Positions 48,436 through 59,699 of a stretch of 64,000 bases of DNA are shown piece after piece (position 1 is the first letter of the stretch; each line of letters begins with the position of its first letter). The DNA comes from Pardosa pseudoannulata (taxonomy: Eukaryota; Arthropoda; Arachnida; Araneae; Lycosidae). A model generated the notes under the pieces. That model was not told the DNA's origin. It saw only the letters and a program-made list of their open reading frames with translations, and did no database searches. A program made the translations under genes and the position numbers. The stretch lies in assembly GCA_032207245.1 (NCBI GenBank), contig CM063501.1, positions 82,202,965-82,266,964 of the forward strand, written 5' to 3'.

Positions 48436-49205
48436 TGTTGTAATGTACATACAACCTATACACCAGTGTTCGTTACAAGGGGGAAACACAGAATGAATAT
48501 AATACCTTATATAGATTCAGACATTTATTCTATACATTTATTTACAAAAATACTTGGTTAACATAATCATTTATATTTTCTATTTACAGACTAATTACCC
48601 CACATCACTTTATAAGGAATTATTATTATTAACAGAGGCCTAAGTCAAAGGACTGTAAATATTATTTATAAATTACCTCCATTGAAGTCGCAGGGGAGCA
48701 GGCAGGGGCTTTTTTCACGGGCATACGGGACGAGTTGGTGATGTTGAGCGGGGCGGTGTCAGTCCGGGCGCACGGGACGAGCTCGTGCTAGTGGATTCTT
48801 GTTCCACTTCTCTCGACTGCCCACTTCTAACTCTCAGCTCTCAGCCTTCAGTTCTCACTCCGTTTCCAAAAAAACTTCACCTAGGTCCCAACGCCCCTCC
48901 TTTTCTTGTCCAATCCCTTCCTTCGGGAAAATTTTCCCACATGAAATGCCCTTCGGGAGTGCAGGTGGGCTCATTAAAGTAGCCCCTTTTTGTTCAAGCT
49001 GACATTACATTTTAGCCCCTGCTCCCATAATTCACGCTTACAGTTCTGTGCGAGCTTGACCGTTATGCTGCCATTCCGTGAAGTTTCCTCTCTGCAGGGG
49101 TCCCTAAACTTGACGTAAATAATCGGGGTCTTAAATTCGTCAAGGAAAATCCTCCCACGGCTATGCATGCACGTGCAACTCACCGTGAGAAAGTACCTCG
49201 GTACA
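48436..49205 (-). mobile_element. Solo LTR of a retrotransposon with 5-bp target duplication
   Basis: The insertion runs from TGTTGTAATGTAC to CCTCGGTACA, i.e. TG...CA. It is flanked by GGATG on both sides (48431-48435 and 49206-49210). Array sequence continues across it ('aaatgggatg' / 'gttaaaggaatgacatcat'). It is 770 bp and strikingly GC-rich in the middle (48690-49160). In the minus orientation, two AATAAA signals (from 'tttatt' near 48521 and 48538) lie about 85-110 bp before the end, as expected of R/U5. I therefore prefer the minus strand. No internal retrotransposon region is present, so the pair of LTRs has recombined. Open frames inside on both strands are incidental. The superfamily is not determined. 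Confidence 0.85.
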
Positions 49206-49544
49206 GGATGGTTAAAGGAATGACATCATAATGCTAGATAAAAATGTTATTTTCATCTACATATGATGTGATGTATTTAATAGCCTGCTTGGGAACGAGA
49301 AAAATAGAGCTTGGATTAATGGCATTAAACCATAGAAAAGGGGGAAGGGGGTGTTTCAAACATTTTCGAGCTCTCTCAAGTTTGCTAACCCTAACTCATC
49401 AAGAATCTAATATGGAGGATTCTATCCATATCAGGTGCAACCGCTTCATAAATTCAATTATAGACGGACAGATAACATATTATTATATAGGGGATGGATG
49501 GATGGTTGATTAATTTGTTGGGACCACTACGGTCTTTTTTTTAA

Positions 49545-50375
49545 CCCATTAGCGCCCAGTGATCTATTTTTAGATCGCTAAGCATAGCATGGTAAACTCG
49601 CCTTTAGATGACCTTAAACCCACCCCATACATTCTACACTGCACAGGGGGCAAGACTAGGCATGCACCTATTTACTAACAAGTGATTTTCTTGTTTTGTT
49701 TGGTCATTGATCTACAGCGATAAGAGAAAGTTTGTATCGACCTTTCGTTCCTCAGTTTTCCGACGTTTCATAGCATAAACCATGAAAAGATCGACCTTAC
49801 AGTTTTTTTTTCATCCTCAAAAGCTTATCTCCGTGACGATGATCGCTTTGATAGAAGGGATCACAATATGTTACAAAGAAAGGGCCAAAGACACTGTCGA
49901 CTTGTAGGGTAACAAGAAAGTCCCCTAACATATTGTGTGAAGTGCGATGCCACTTTATGCAAGAAGTGTTTTTTCAAATTCCACACTAAACTGTAGAAAC
50001 ATTGAAATTGTGTATTTTAAAATAATTGAACGTTACTATGTAATATTGTATATTGTATATTGTATATTGTATATTGAATATTCTGTAATATTGTAAAATT
50101 CTGGACAAATAAATGTTTAAAAAAAATTCATTAGTTTTTCTCTATTTGATTCGATTTTACCACTTTATTGAAATACTAATGGTTCTTGTGTATTTGCTAA
50201 AATGTATCCTCCGAACGCCCAGTGATCTAATTTTAGATCAGACTTTAAGAAAAAAAAGAAACTAAGATACGTATTGACAAAATTCGGTAATAATATTCGT
50301 ATTGATGGTAAAAGACACCCAAAGTATGAATTATATGTCAGTGGGTCAAAATAAAATAATTTGGGCGTTAATGGG
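49545..50375 (+). mobile_element. piggyBac-type element, family C, inserted in a SINE
   Basis: TTAA flanks both sides (49541-49544, 50376-50379). Inverted ends are CCCATTAGCGCCCA and the complement of CCCATTAACGCCCA (13 of 14). Sixteen bp inside the left TTAA lies the perfect palindrome GATCTATTTTTAGATC (49561-49576). A second, GATCTAATTTTAGATC, lies at 50224-50239 within a repeated 'cgcccagtgatcta' context. The C-terminal part of a transposase is readable at 49845-49999. A 9-bp tandem (tattgtata) lies near 50045-50080. At 831 bp it is internally deleted and non-autonomous. Confidence 0.92.
49845..49999 (+). pseudogene. piggyBac transposase C-terminal cysteine-rich remnant (family C)
   Basis: The frame reads RFDRRDHNMLQRKGQRHCRL, VG, a stop, then QESPLTYCVKCDATLCKKCF and FKFHTKL before a terminal stop. 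The R-x-C...Y-C-x2-C...L-C-x2-C-F-x2-FHT pattern is the canonical zinc-binding end of piggyBac transposases. The first C-x-x-C pair is disturbed by one stop (where a C would be expected). The catalytic core is absent, so it cannot transpose itself. Confidence 0.9.
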
Positions 50376-50512
50376 TTAACATTAGGTCTAATGAGACAGG
50401 AATCTACTGCTTAAAGACAATTCCAAACTGCTAAGAACATCCATGGCTAGTGGGACTCAAACCTACGAACTTTGTTTCTGAAGGTCAGTCCCCTAACCAA
50501 TCGTACATCGTG

Positions 50513-52191
50513 CTGCATTAACTCTTGTTAGACTTTTTAGATAATTTGTAGGAATATAACCAAATGTCAATAATATTATCATACTTGATATATTGTATCC
50601 AAATATTTGGTGACTTCTTATTTTGAATTAAATTTCTATCATTACTTAGATTTTTTAAAATAGCCGAAGAGGCTATGAACTGAAATAAAACTAACAAATG
50701 AAACGACAAAAGTAAAACTGACTGACTCAAAAGTAAAAGTAACTGACAAAAGTATGATGACTCATCAGCAGAAAAACATAACATTTCACTTAGTGGTGCA
50801 TTAATATATGATGACCATCTGTGACAAAATCTTTTTACTTTCACAATGATTTTTACTTTCGATCAATTAAACACACCTAAAACATTTCCATGAAATATGT
50901 TGCAAATATGAGTGAATAACCCGAACTGCGTGTGAACCAGGAGACAGTATATAGTATGTTAGAAGAGATCATGGTATCAAAAATTTTGTTACGCTGTCGT
51001 TTAAATGAGTTTTAAAGCAAGAAACAATAAAATATTACTTTATGGGAGTTGATTTTATATGCGTGCATATGGAAACAATATCTTAAAAATTAATAGAAGA
51101 TAAAACCTTTGAAACAGAATATAGCATAAAAATAAAAAGCCAATGTAAGTAAATCTTTAGAGAAAAACACAATGTTTTGCGTCTTTGAGCAATCATGATT
51201 TCAATACTAATATATCAAGTAGCTTATAAAAGTAAACTTTTCTAGCTCCTCTTGTCGTTCTATTATCTTTATTCACTCACCTTCTGTCAATGTCCTGTTT
51301 GTTTTTAAAATTCATTGAGTTCTCATGCTTTAAGATTATAGTGCGTTCAAAATGGCGAAACAGGCTTCTGAGTAATTCACCTGAATTTTAAAGCCTTATT
51401 TAAATTAATTTCGTGTGTTTTGCTGTATCCGAAATTGATGTCTGTAAAAGCTGTAATATAAAGGTAGTTTTTAAAATTGAGGCGTTTATGACAGCAACAG
51501 TTACCAGCTGACTTAGGTTTAAAAACATTAAAAATATTATAGCATATAGAAGTAATACTTTTTTGAGCTTTCATGTTTCAACATTAATGCTTTTTAAAAT
51601 TTTAGGAATAGAGGAAAAATCTATAAAATTTAGAAATACACAAACTGTGCCCAAAAGCATAACATCCAACTGAAAATGAAGCTAAATTATTCAATTGAAA
51701 GCTTTAATTAAGGATAAATATAGCTCTTACCTGTTATATTAACTGAACTATAACTCTATAGTTTTAATATACTTTTTATTTTTATAATTGTTAACTAATA
51801 AAAACCATAAAATATCTCTAACGAAAGTGATTCGAAAAAAAACTAATGATTTTAAAGGTATACTTTAAAAAAGTTTTCTAGATCTGAAGTTTCGAAATTT
51901 TCATTTTACTTCCTTAGTGAAATTTATTAACTATAATACTTTGAAATATTTATTTTCAACTGAAAATTATTGTATGACGTTTTAAATATAAAAACATTAT
52001 ACTAAATATATATGCTTAATGTATTGTACATCAATGTAATGTATTTTTAAAAAATTATATGTACCTTTTTACACCAATTTTTACCGGAACCTCTCTAAAG
52101 CGGTAAAATTATTTAAAGATAATGTCATTTTTCTAACCTGAGTTTCCTTTGGAATCTTTCGTTATACATTATATTTACTAAGGACCTTAAT
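50513..52191. other. Nothing recognised (108-codon frame noted)
   Basis: A 108-codon minus-strand frame (50518-50844) encodes serine- and leucine-rich sequence with a hydrophobic stretch (LLLLSQSVLLLSFHLLVLFQ). It matches no family. The rest is AT-rich single-copy DNA. Confidence 0.35.
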
Positions 52192-52195
52192 TTAA

Positions 52196-52703
52196 CACAT
52201 TGTATACTGGTCACGTACTAGTACGTTTTATGATGATTGATACTTGAGAGCGGGTCAGATACAAGTAAGAATTAGAGTAACAACATGGTATGTTTGTGGG
52301 TAAAAAAAAACAGTATATACAGGAAAACGAAGCCTAATGTTCTTGTCTACTACATAGATTCTGGAAAAATTTAGACAAATAAAAACTAGTTTTTACATCA
52401 GTCGATGGGGAATCATAAAACGGGAAAGTTGATTTAAAAAGTCAATTTAGATTTAAAATTAACTTTTTATTTATCCTTGCGAAAATATTAGATATGTATG
52501 TTTATATATGATATATATATATGTATATATATAATGTTTATTTGTTTTTTTATATATTTGTTTATATATTTCAATATAAAATACGAAAAGTTGGTTAAAA
52601 GTTAATTTTCGATCTATTGAGGTTTAACTGAATAACTAAATTTACGTTCAAAACGACCTCTCCCTGTACAATTCAGCTGCGAAATGTACCCGTACACAAT
52701 GTG
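52196..52703. mobile_element. TTAA-type element, family F
   Basis: TTAA at 52192-52195 is followed by 16 bp (CACATTGTATACTGGT), then CACGTACTAGTACGTT, whose inner 14 nt ACGTACTAGTACGT (52213-52226) are a perfect palindrome. The right end, ACCCGTACACAATGTG, is the imperfect complement of the left (CACATTGTGTACGGGT). ATAA stands where TTAA is expected, so one base has mutated. At 508 bp it has no readable transposase. The right-end sequence recurs at 62401-62498. The left terminal 16-mer differs from family G only at two positions. Confidence 0.75.
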
Positions 52704-52749
52704 ATAAAGTTATATTATTTTTTGATAAATTTTCCTTTATTTTCGTTGC

Positions 52750-55700
52750 ATGTTTTGATGCAACCAATTAAGATTGATGTAGTAGATATTTCACAAAGCT
52801 TATAATCATGTGGTAATGAGATATAGAAAGGCAAAAAGCAATAATAACTAACTCATTTCCTTGAAATATAATAGACCCTGATCTTGTTAAAAATTCTGAA
52901 AAATAAGGAGCGTCATCTGTATTTGTGCAATAGAAATACATACCGAAGGGATATGGCATAAATTCAAACAAAACTGTAAGCAAAATACACTCAGATATGA
53001 CAATGAGCCCCTCAGTGTTTTCGCTCAGTCGAAACAAATACGATGCCTTAAACGCAATTTCTTTGGTTGGTGTTTCTGAAGTAAAAAATGAATAATGAAG
53101 CAGCAGTTTTTAGGATAAACTGCTTTCTGTAATTTTATTCCCAGGGTGAGATAAATTGCCAAGACAAACAAATGTGTTATCTTTCTGGCATCGTGTCAGG
53201 TAACCAACACACATACACAAAACTGAAATTAATGTTTCGTGATAGGAACGCATTTTATACATATTTTCCGCGAATTGTTAATGCTTTTTGGGGTGGTATT
53301 AAATAGGGGGATATTTTTGATAATAGTTTTTACCGCACGAGAGACAGCAAGGATAACAAGCAGTAATAAATATTCAGCGCCAAAACATGCAATCATCTCT
53401 TCGACAAAATATTTTATTTACTCCGAAGTGTGCCTGGAAAATATCCTTTTCTATTAACAAGACTTAAAGAAGTTAGTATCAGCTATCATTTTGAATGTAT
53501 AATGAAATTTAGTTATTGATAGCAAGTCGGAACTTGTTTTAATCAGATTCCTTAAAAAACATTACATTTAATAATCTTTTGTTAGTTGAAACAAATTATG
53601 GGGAAAGTAAAACGCTACTGTACTATAAAATTCATGAATTATTTTGTGTTATTTATTACAAAGTAATGATGTTTGCTGATCAAGAGGCAGTTAACTGTTT
53701 ACAGTAATAAGTTTTTTCTTTTTTCACCTCACGTGAGACATTATATTCCTGGAAGTGGAGAAGTACAACGACGAAATGGAAGAAGCGTGAATTAATATTA
53801 AACATTTACGCAATTATAGAAAAAATATGATAAAGAATACTTTATGTACTATAATTATCAATAGTACACGTAATATTACTAAGTGTGTCATATTTGATGC
53901 GACCAATTAAGCTTAATGTAGTAGATATTTCACAAAGGTTATAGTTATGTGTTAATGGGATATAGAAAGGTAAAATGCATTAATAATTCACACAGTTCCT
54001 TCTAAAATAATAGGTTCCAATCTTATGAAAAAATTCTAACGAACGAAGACAGTCATGTGTATCTGTACAGTACAAGTACATGCTGAACAAACAGGTCATA
54101 AATTCAATTCATAACAACGATTAGTAAACAAAATACGCTCAGCTATGACAATGAGCCCCGCAGTGTTTTGGCTCAGTTAAAGTAAATAAGATGCCTTATA
54201 TGCATTTTCCTTGGTTGGTTTTTCTGAAGTAAAAAATTAATAATGAAGCAGTAGTTTTTAGGATAAACTGCTTTCTGTAATTTTATTCAAGGGGTGAGAT
54301 AAATTGCCAAGACAAACAAATGTGTTATCTTTCTGGCCTCGTGTCAGGTAACCAACACACATTCACAAAACTGAAATTAATGTTTCGTGATAGGAGCGTA
54401 TTTTATATGTATTCTCGGCGAATTGTTAATGCATTTTGGGGTGGTATTAAATAGGGGGCTATTTTTGATAAGTTTTTACCGCACGAGACACAGCAAATAT
54501 AACAAGCAGTAATAAATATTTAGCGCCAAAACGTGCAATCATCTCCTCTACAAAATATTTTGTTCAATCCGAGGTGTGTCTGGAAAATATCCTTTTCTAT
54601 TAACAAGCCCGAAAGAAGTTAGTAACAGCTATTATTTTGAAAGTATAACGAAGTTTAGTTATTGATAGCTAGTCGTATCTTGTATTGATCAATTGCATCA
54701 AGAAAAAAAAACTATATTTTATAATCTAATCTTTTGTCAGTTGATACAAATAATGAGGAACGTAAAACGCTACTGTACTATAAAATTCATGAATTATTTT
54801 GTGCTAGTTAATACAATGTAATGAGGTTTGTTTATCAAGAAGTAGTTAACTGTTTACAGTAAGTTTTTTTTTCTTTTTTCACCTCACGTGGGACATAATA
54901 TTCCTGCAAGCGAAGACTTACAACGACGAAATGGAAGAGGCATGGATTAATATTAAACATTTACGCAATTATAGAAATAAATATGAGAATTATGTTTTAT
55001 AATTATCAACAGTACGCGTAATATAAGTAAATGTCATATTTGAAGCGACCAATTAAGCTTAATGTAGTATATATTTCACAAAGTTTATATTTATATGGTA
55101 ATGAGACTTAGAAAGGTAAAAAGTATTAATAATTCAAACATTTCCTTCAAAATTAATAGACCATAATCTTATTAAAAATTCTGAAAAACGAGAAACGTAG
55201 TATGTATTTGTATAGTAGATATACATGGAGAACGTATAGGACATAAATTCAGTTCGTAACAACGTTTAGGAAACAAAATACAATCAGCTATGGCAATGAG
55301 CCCCGCAGTGTGTTGGCTCAGTCAAAATAAATACGATTCCTTAAACGCATTTTCTTTGGTTGGTTTTTCTAAAGTAAAAAATGAATAATGAAGCAGTAGT
55401 TTTTTAGGATAAAATGCTTTCTGTAATTTTATTCCCGGGGTGAGATAAATTGCCAAGACAAACAAATGTGTTATCTTTCTGGCCTCGTGTCAGGTAACCA
55501 ACACACATACATAAAACTGAAATTAATGTTCCGTGATAGGAAAGCATTTTATATATATTCTCCGCGAATTGTTAATGCGTTTTAGTGTGGTATTAAATAG
55601 GGGGATATTTTTGATAATAGTTTTTAGCGCACGAGAGACAGCCAGGATAACAAGCAGTAATAAATATTCAGCGCCAAAACATGCAATCATCTATTCCACA

Positions 55701-57200
55701 AAATATTTTATTTACTCCGAGGTGTGTCTGGAAAATATCCTTTCCTATTAACAAGCCTAAAAGAAGTTAGTAACAGCTATCATTTTGAATGTATAATGAT
55801 AGTTATTGATAGTTATTGAAAGCGAGTCGGAACTTGTTTTGATCAGTTGCCGCAAGAAAAAAAAACATATTTTATAATCTAATCTTTTGACAGTTGATAC
55901 AAATTATGAGGAACGTAAAATGCTACTGTACTATAAAATTAATGAATTATTTTGTGCTAGTTATTACAAAGTAATGATGTTTGCTCATCAAGAGCCAGTT
56001 AACTGTTTACAGCAATAAGTTTCTTTCTTTTTTCACCTCACGTTGGACATAATATTCCTGCAAACGAAGACATATAATGAGGAAATAGAAGAGGCGTGGA
56101 TTAATATTAAACATTTACACAATTATAGAAAAATATGAGAAAAATGTTCTATAATTATCAATAGTAAGCGTAATATTAGTAAATGTGTCATATTTGATGT
56201 AACTAATTAAGCTTAATGTAGTAGATACTTCGCAAAAGTGATAATTATGTTTTAGTCAGATGTAGAAAGGTTAAAAGCATTAATAATTCACATATTTTCT
56301 TCTAAAATAATAGGTCCCAACCTTATAAAAAAAATTCTAAAACACTAAGAGCGTCATCCGTATGTGTATAGTAGAAGTACATGCTGAACAAATAGGGCAT
56401 AAATTCAATTCATAACAACGATTAGTAAACAAAGTGCACTCAGCTATGACAATGGTCCCCGCAGTGTATTGGCTCAGTCAAAATAAATACGATGCCTTAA
56501 ACACATTTTATTTCGTTGGATTTAAGAACTAAAAAATGAAAAATGAAGCAGTAGTTTTTAGGATAAAATGCTTTCTGTAATTTTATTCCCGGGGTGCGAT
56601 AAATTGCCAAGACAAACAAATGTGTTATTTTTCTGGCCTCGTGTCAGGTAACCAACACACATACACAAAACTGAAATTAATGTTCCGTGATAGGAAAGCA
56701 TTTTATATATATTCTCCGCGAATTGTTAATGCGTTTTAGTGTGGTATTAAATAGGGGGCTATTTTTGATAATAATTTTTAGCGCACGAGAGACAGTAAGG
56801 ATAACAAGCAGTAATAAATATTCAAGGCCAAAACATGCAATCATCTTCTCGACAAAATATTTTATTTACTCCTAGGTGTGACTGGAAAATAGCCTTTTCT
56901 ATTAACAAGCCTAAAAGAAGTTAGAAACAGCTATCATTTTGAATGTATAATGAAGTATAGAGTTATTGATAGTGAGTCGGAAATTGTTTTATTCAGTTGC
57001 CTCAAGAAAAAAATATTTAATAATCTAATATTTTGTCAGTTGAAACAAATTATGAGGAACGTAAAACGCTAATGTACTATAAAATTCATGAATTATTTTG
57101 TGCTAGTTAATACAAAGTGTTTACTGATCAAGAGGCAGTTAAACTGTTTACAGCAATAAGTTTTTTCTTTTTTCACCTCACGTGTGACATATATATTCCT
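52750..57200. repeat. Tandem array of four about 1.15-kb units
   Basis: 'accaattaagcttaatgtagtagatatttcacaaag' or close variants begin near 52758, 53898, 55044 and 56200 (spacings 1140, 1146, 1156). 'gataaattgccaagacaaacaaatgtgtta' and 'tttttcacctcac' recur in step. Plus-strand frames of 72, 72 and 62 codons (53239-53457, 55533-55751, 56687-56875) start MIG.HFI. The second unit (near 54392) has a 2-bp deletion that breaks the frame. An 89-codon minus-strand frame is open only in unit one (52768-53037). No protein family is recognised, and I see no sign of selection. Confidence 0.92.
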
Positions 57201-58230
57201 GAGATACAAGCGAAAGTATACTTAAAAATAGTGTGTATTAATATTAAACATTTACACAATAGATTAATAATAAAGAATAAATGAAAAAATATTTATATAA
57301 TTTCATCTCTTTAATGAAAGACATCCAGTAATTCTTTTTTAGATTAAACAATCCAAATGTCACAAACTGTATACATGTTCTATCACTTTAATTTGTTTTT
57401 GTTTAAGAAACTAACTAATATGCTGTATGTGAAGATGATTAAAAGCATTAGTCCCTAACATTCACTTCTTGTAGAATTTGTGGAAGACAAGTGGTATACC
57501 AGTTTGCTGTACTGTCTTCTGTCTGAACTTGATGACATAACCAATACGTACTTCTGAAGAAAACGGCATACATCAATTTGTTTCAGTTGGCGTTGTCTTT
57601 TCACATTGTCGGCATAATCATCTTCAAATACGTACTTTTTTTTGACGTGTTGAAGTAAAAAATGTTTTTTACTCGTTTCATCTGTAATTTTAGAAATAAT
57701 TGGTGACAAGACAAAATGTTTATTTACTTTCTGACTGCTCAGGTGCAACACAATACACAAAACTGAAATTAATTTTTTCGTATGTAATTCTTCATTAATA
57801 ATTTTTTTCTGGCTGCAATTGTTAAGTTCCTTCTGTATAAATTGAGGGGCAACGATTATTTAATTTTTATGGCAGACACATTATACGATTACAACGGCGG
57901 ATGTGTGTTCTTATCCTAAAAAAAATTGCGACCTGTGCCAAATATTTAATATTATACAGTAGTGAGCTGGATATTCATAAAGCCAAGAATAAAAGCATTC
58001 TTCTTGATTTAATCCTGCTAAAATCGTAGAAAATCATAGAGCGAAATTGTTTTTCGCGTCAACAAATTATCTTCGTAAAATTATTCTACTAAACTTTTGA
58101 AGTAAGTCAGTAAAAAAATTGTGCTGTGTTAAAATACTTTGTATTTTAAAATTTGTTTTTTTATGAAACTTAATCTGTGCGAGTAAAATTTCAGAGTAAA
58201 TGTATATATTTTAAGAGTGCAATGACAAAA
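57201..58230 (-). repeat. Diverged partial fifth unit with a 101-codon open frame
   Basis: Around 57640-57790, 'tgaagtaaaaaatg', 'tctgtaatttta', 'gacaagacaaa', 'ttactttctg' and 'caca.acacaaaactgaaattaat' align with the matching part of the 1.15-kb units. This is therefore an older, partial copy. A 101-codon minus-strand frame (57455-57760) has balanced composition with charged residues (YVFEDDYADNVKRQRQLKQI). It is open over sequence that is interrupted by stops in the other units. No family is recognised. It may be chance or a relic of an ancestral exon. Confidence 0.45.
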
Positions 58231-58239
58231 TAAGATGTT

Positions 58240-59646
58240 TTTTTTTTACCTCAATAATAGAGGCAACAAAGAATATTTATGTACAATAATTAGCAATATT
58301 ACACGTATATTAAAAATGTGTCATTTTGATATTTCTCTCCACTTCCGATACTTGCAGATTTTTATACGAATTGCGTTTGAACTGTACTCAAGTCACTCCA
58401 GTAAAGAAGAAACAGTTCTGACACGCATTTATCTTTATAAAAATTTTAAATCTCTGTAATTATCAATATTGAAGTAATATTAGCAAATGTGCATAACATT
58501 CATACTTACACGATTTTGCAGATTTAATACAATTGCTTTTGAAACTCATAAATCTCTACTCCAGTAAAGACTGGAAAGTACTAGTTCTGACTTACGCATT
58601 TATCTTAATAAAATTTAAATAAAATTATCAAACACGTAATATTGCTGTTCATATTTGGATATTTTCCTACTTAAATTTTGCAATTTTATAGAATGTTTGA
58701 CTGCTACTACAAGGCTCCCTCTATCCAGATAAAGACCTAAATAACTTTTCTTTACGCATTTATCTTTCATAAAATATTTTTTCTCAGTAATTATCAATAT
58801 TACACGTATATTAGATGTGTCATAATATTTCTCTCCATTTACATATTGGCATTATAAGTTGTCTTTTGACTGCTACTACAAGACTTCTTCAAGACTGTAA
58901 AATTTGTTACGCATATCTTTCAAATATTTTAAATCTCAGTATTATCAATATTACACGTAAATTTGCAAATGTTCATATTTGATATCTCTCCATTTACACG
59001 ATCTTCAGATTTATATACGAATTGCTTTAACTGTATACAAAATCCCCTTACTAGTAAAGAACCTGAAAGTACTTTCGATTAATTTATCTTCATAATATTT
59101 TAAACTCTAAATCAATATTACAGTAATATTAGCAAATGTGTATAGATTTCTCCATTAACATAATTGCGTATAAGAACTTTTAACTATTAAGCCTACTCCA
59201 AGAAAATAAAAAAAGTCTGACTTACGCATTTATCAAAATATTTTAAACTATAATTATCAATAGTACACGTAATATTAGTTAATGTGTCATATTTGGTATT
59301 TCTCTCCTGTTTTACACGATAATTGCAAAGATTTATATACGAATTGCGTTTGAACTGCTACTACAAGACTCCCCTCTACCCCAGAAAAAGACCTGGAAAG
59401 TAAACTAGTTCTGACTTACGCATTTGTCTTTCATAAAATATTTTTAAATACTCATAATTATCAATAGTACACGTAATATTAGTTAATGTGTCATATTTGG
59501 TATTTCTCTCCTGTTTTACACGATAATTGCAAAGATTTATATACGAATTGCGTTTGAACTGCTACTACAAGACTCCCCTCTACCCCAGAAAAAGACCTGG
59601 AAAGTAAACTAGTTCTGACTTACGCATTTGTCTTTCATAAAATATT
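58240..59646. repeat. Array of about 204-bp units, last two near-identical, earlier ones eroded
   Basis: 59257-59443 and 59461-59646 are identical over about 186 bp, at a period of 204. Six or so earlier copies (starting near 58280, 58450, 58620, 58790, 58945, 59110) show the same ordered motifs (tacacgtaatattag, gtgtcat, atttctctcc, tacgaattgcgtttgaactg, gttctgacttacgcattta) but are shortened by many small deletions. The first 45 bp of the unit also starts each 1.15-kb unit upstream. It is non-coding. Confidence 0.85.
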
Positions 59647-59699
59647 AATAAATAATTCAATCTTTATGTACTATATTAAAAAAATATTACACTATTGTT

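Larger units (their letters stand above)
37291..49512. repeat. Tandem array of about 1.47-kb units, heavily interrupted
   Basis: The landmark 'cttaaccggggaaaata' and its variants occur near 38480, 39978, 40778, 42206, 44585, 46045, 47518 and 49285. The undisturbed spacing is 1467 bp (44578 to 46045 to 47512). Every unit carries in order 'cttcataaattcgaggacag', 'aaacatgcgtcaaacatt', 'gtctattttatgcaaaaaagatgaatggtgg', 'gtgcgtgttaagt', 'gtgacagaatttgtaattggatatctcttcaaacaggtttt', 'ccaacggaagtaatgatttctgctctaac', 'gtagtttagaatcacg' and 'atttacgtcatatct'. The two neighbouring units from 44.6 to 47.5 kb are the most alike. Irregular spacings elsewhere are explained by the insertions listed separately and by deletions. 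Two short minus-strand open frames are treated separately. Confidence 0.92.
49513..50512 (-). mobile_element. Family 2 SINE interrupted by a piggyBac-type element
   Basis: The two halves are 49513-49540 (ggaccactacggtctttttt) and 50380-50512. The second half holds 'ctaatgagacagg', 'ctgctaagaacatccatggctagtgggactcaaacctacgaactttg' and 'ggtcagtcccctaacca' in succession. They match the SINE at 1125-1300 in order. The break falls exactly at the TTAA duplication of the inserted element. The tRNA-like head is at the right, so the SINE is on the minus strand. It abuts the end of the 1.47-kb array. Confidence 0.85.

Noticed and set aside
48785..49183. Open frames on both strands in the GC-rich block near 49 kb
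   Set aside because: They lie in a solo LTR, overlap on opposite strands, and resemble no retrotransposon protein.
53239..56875. Conserved 72-codon plus-strand frame as a gene family
   Set aside because: It sits in a tandem array where non-coding parts are equally conserved. One unit has a 2-bp deletion and another an early stop.
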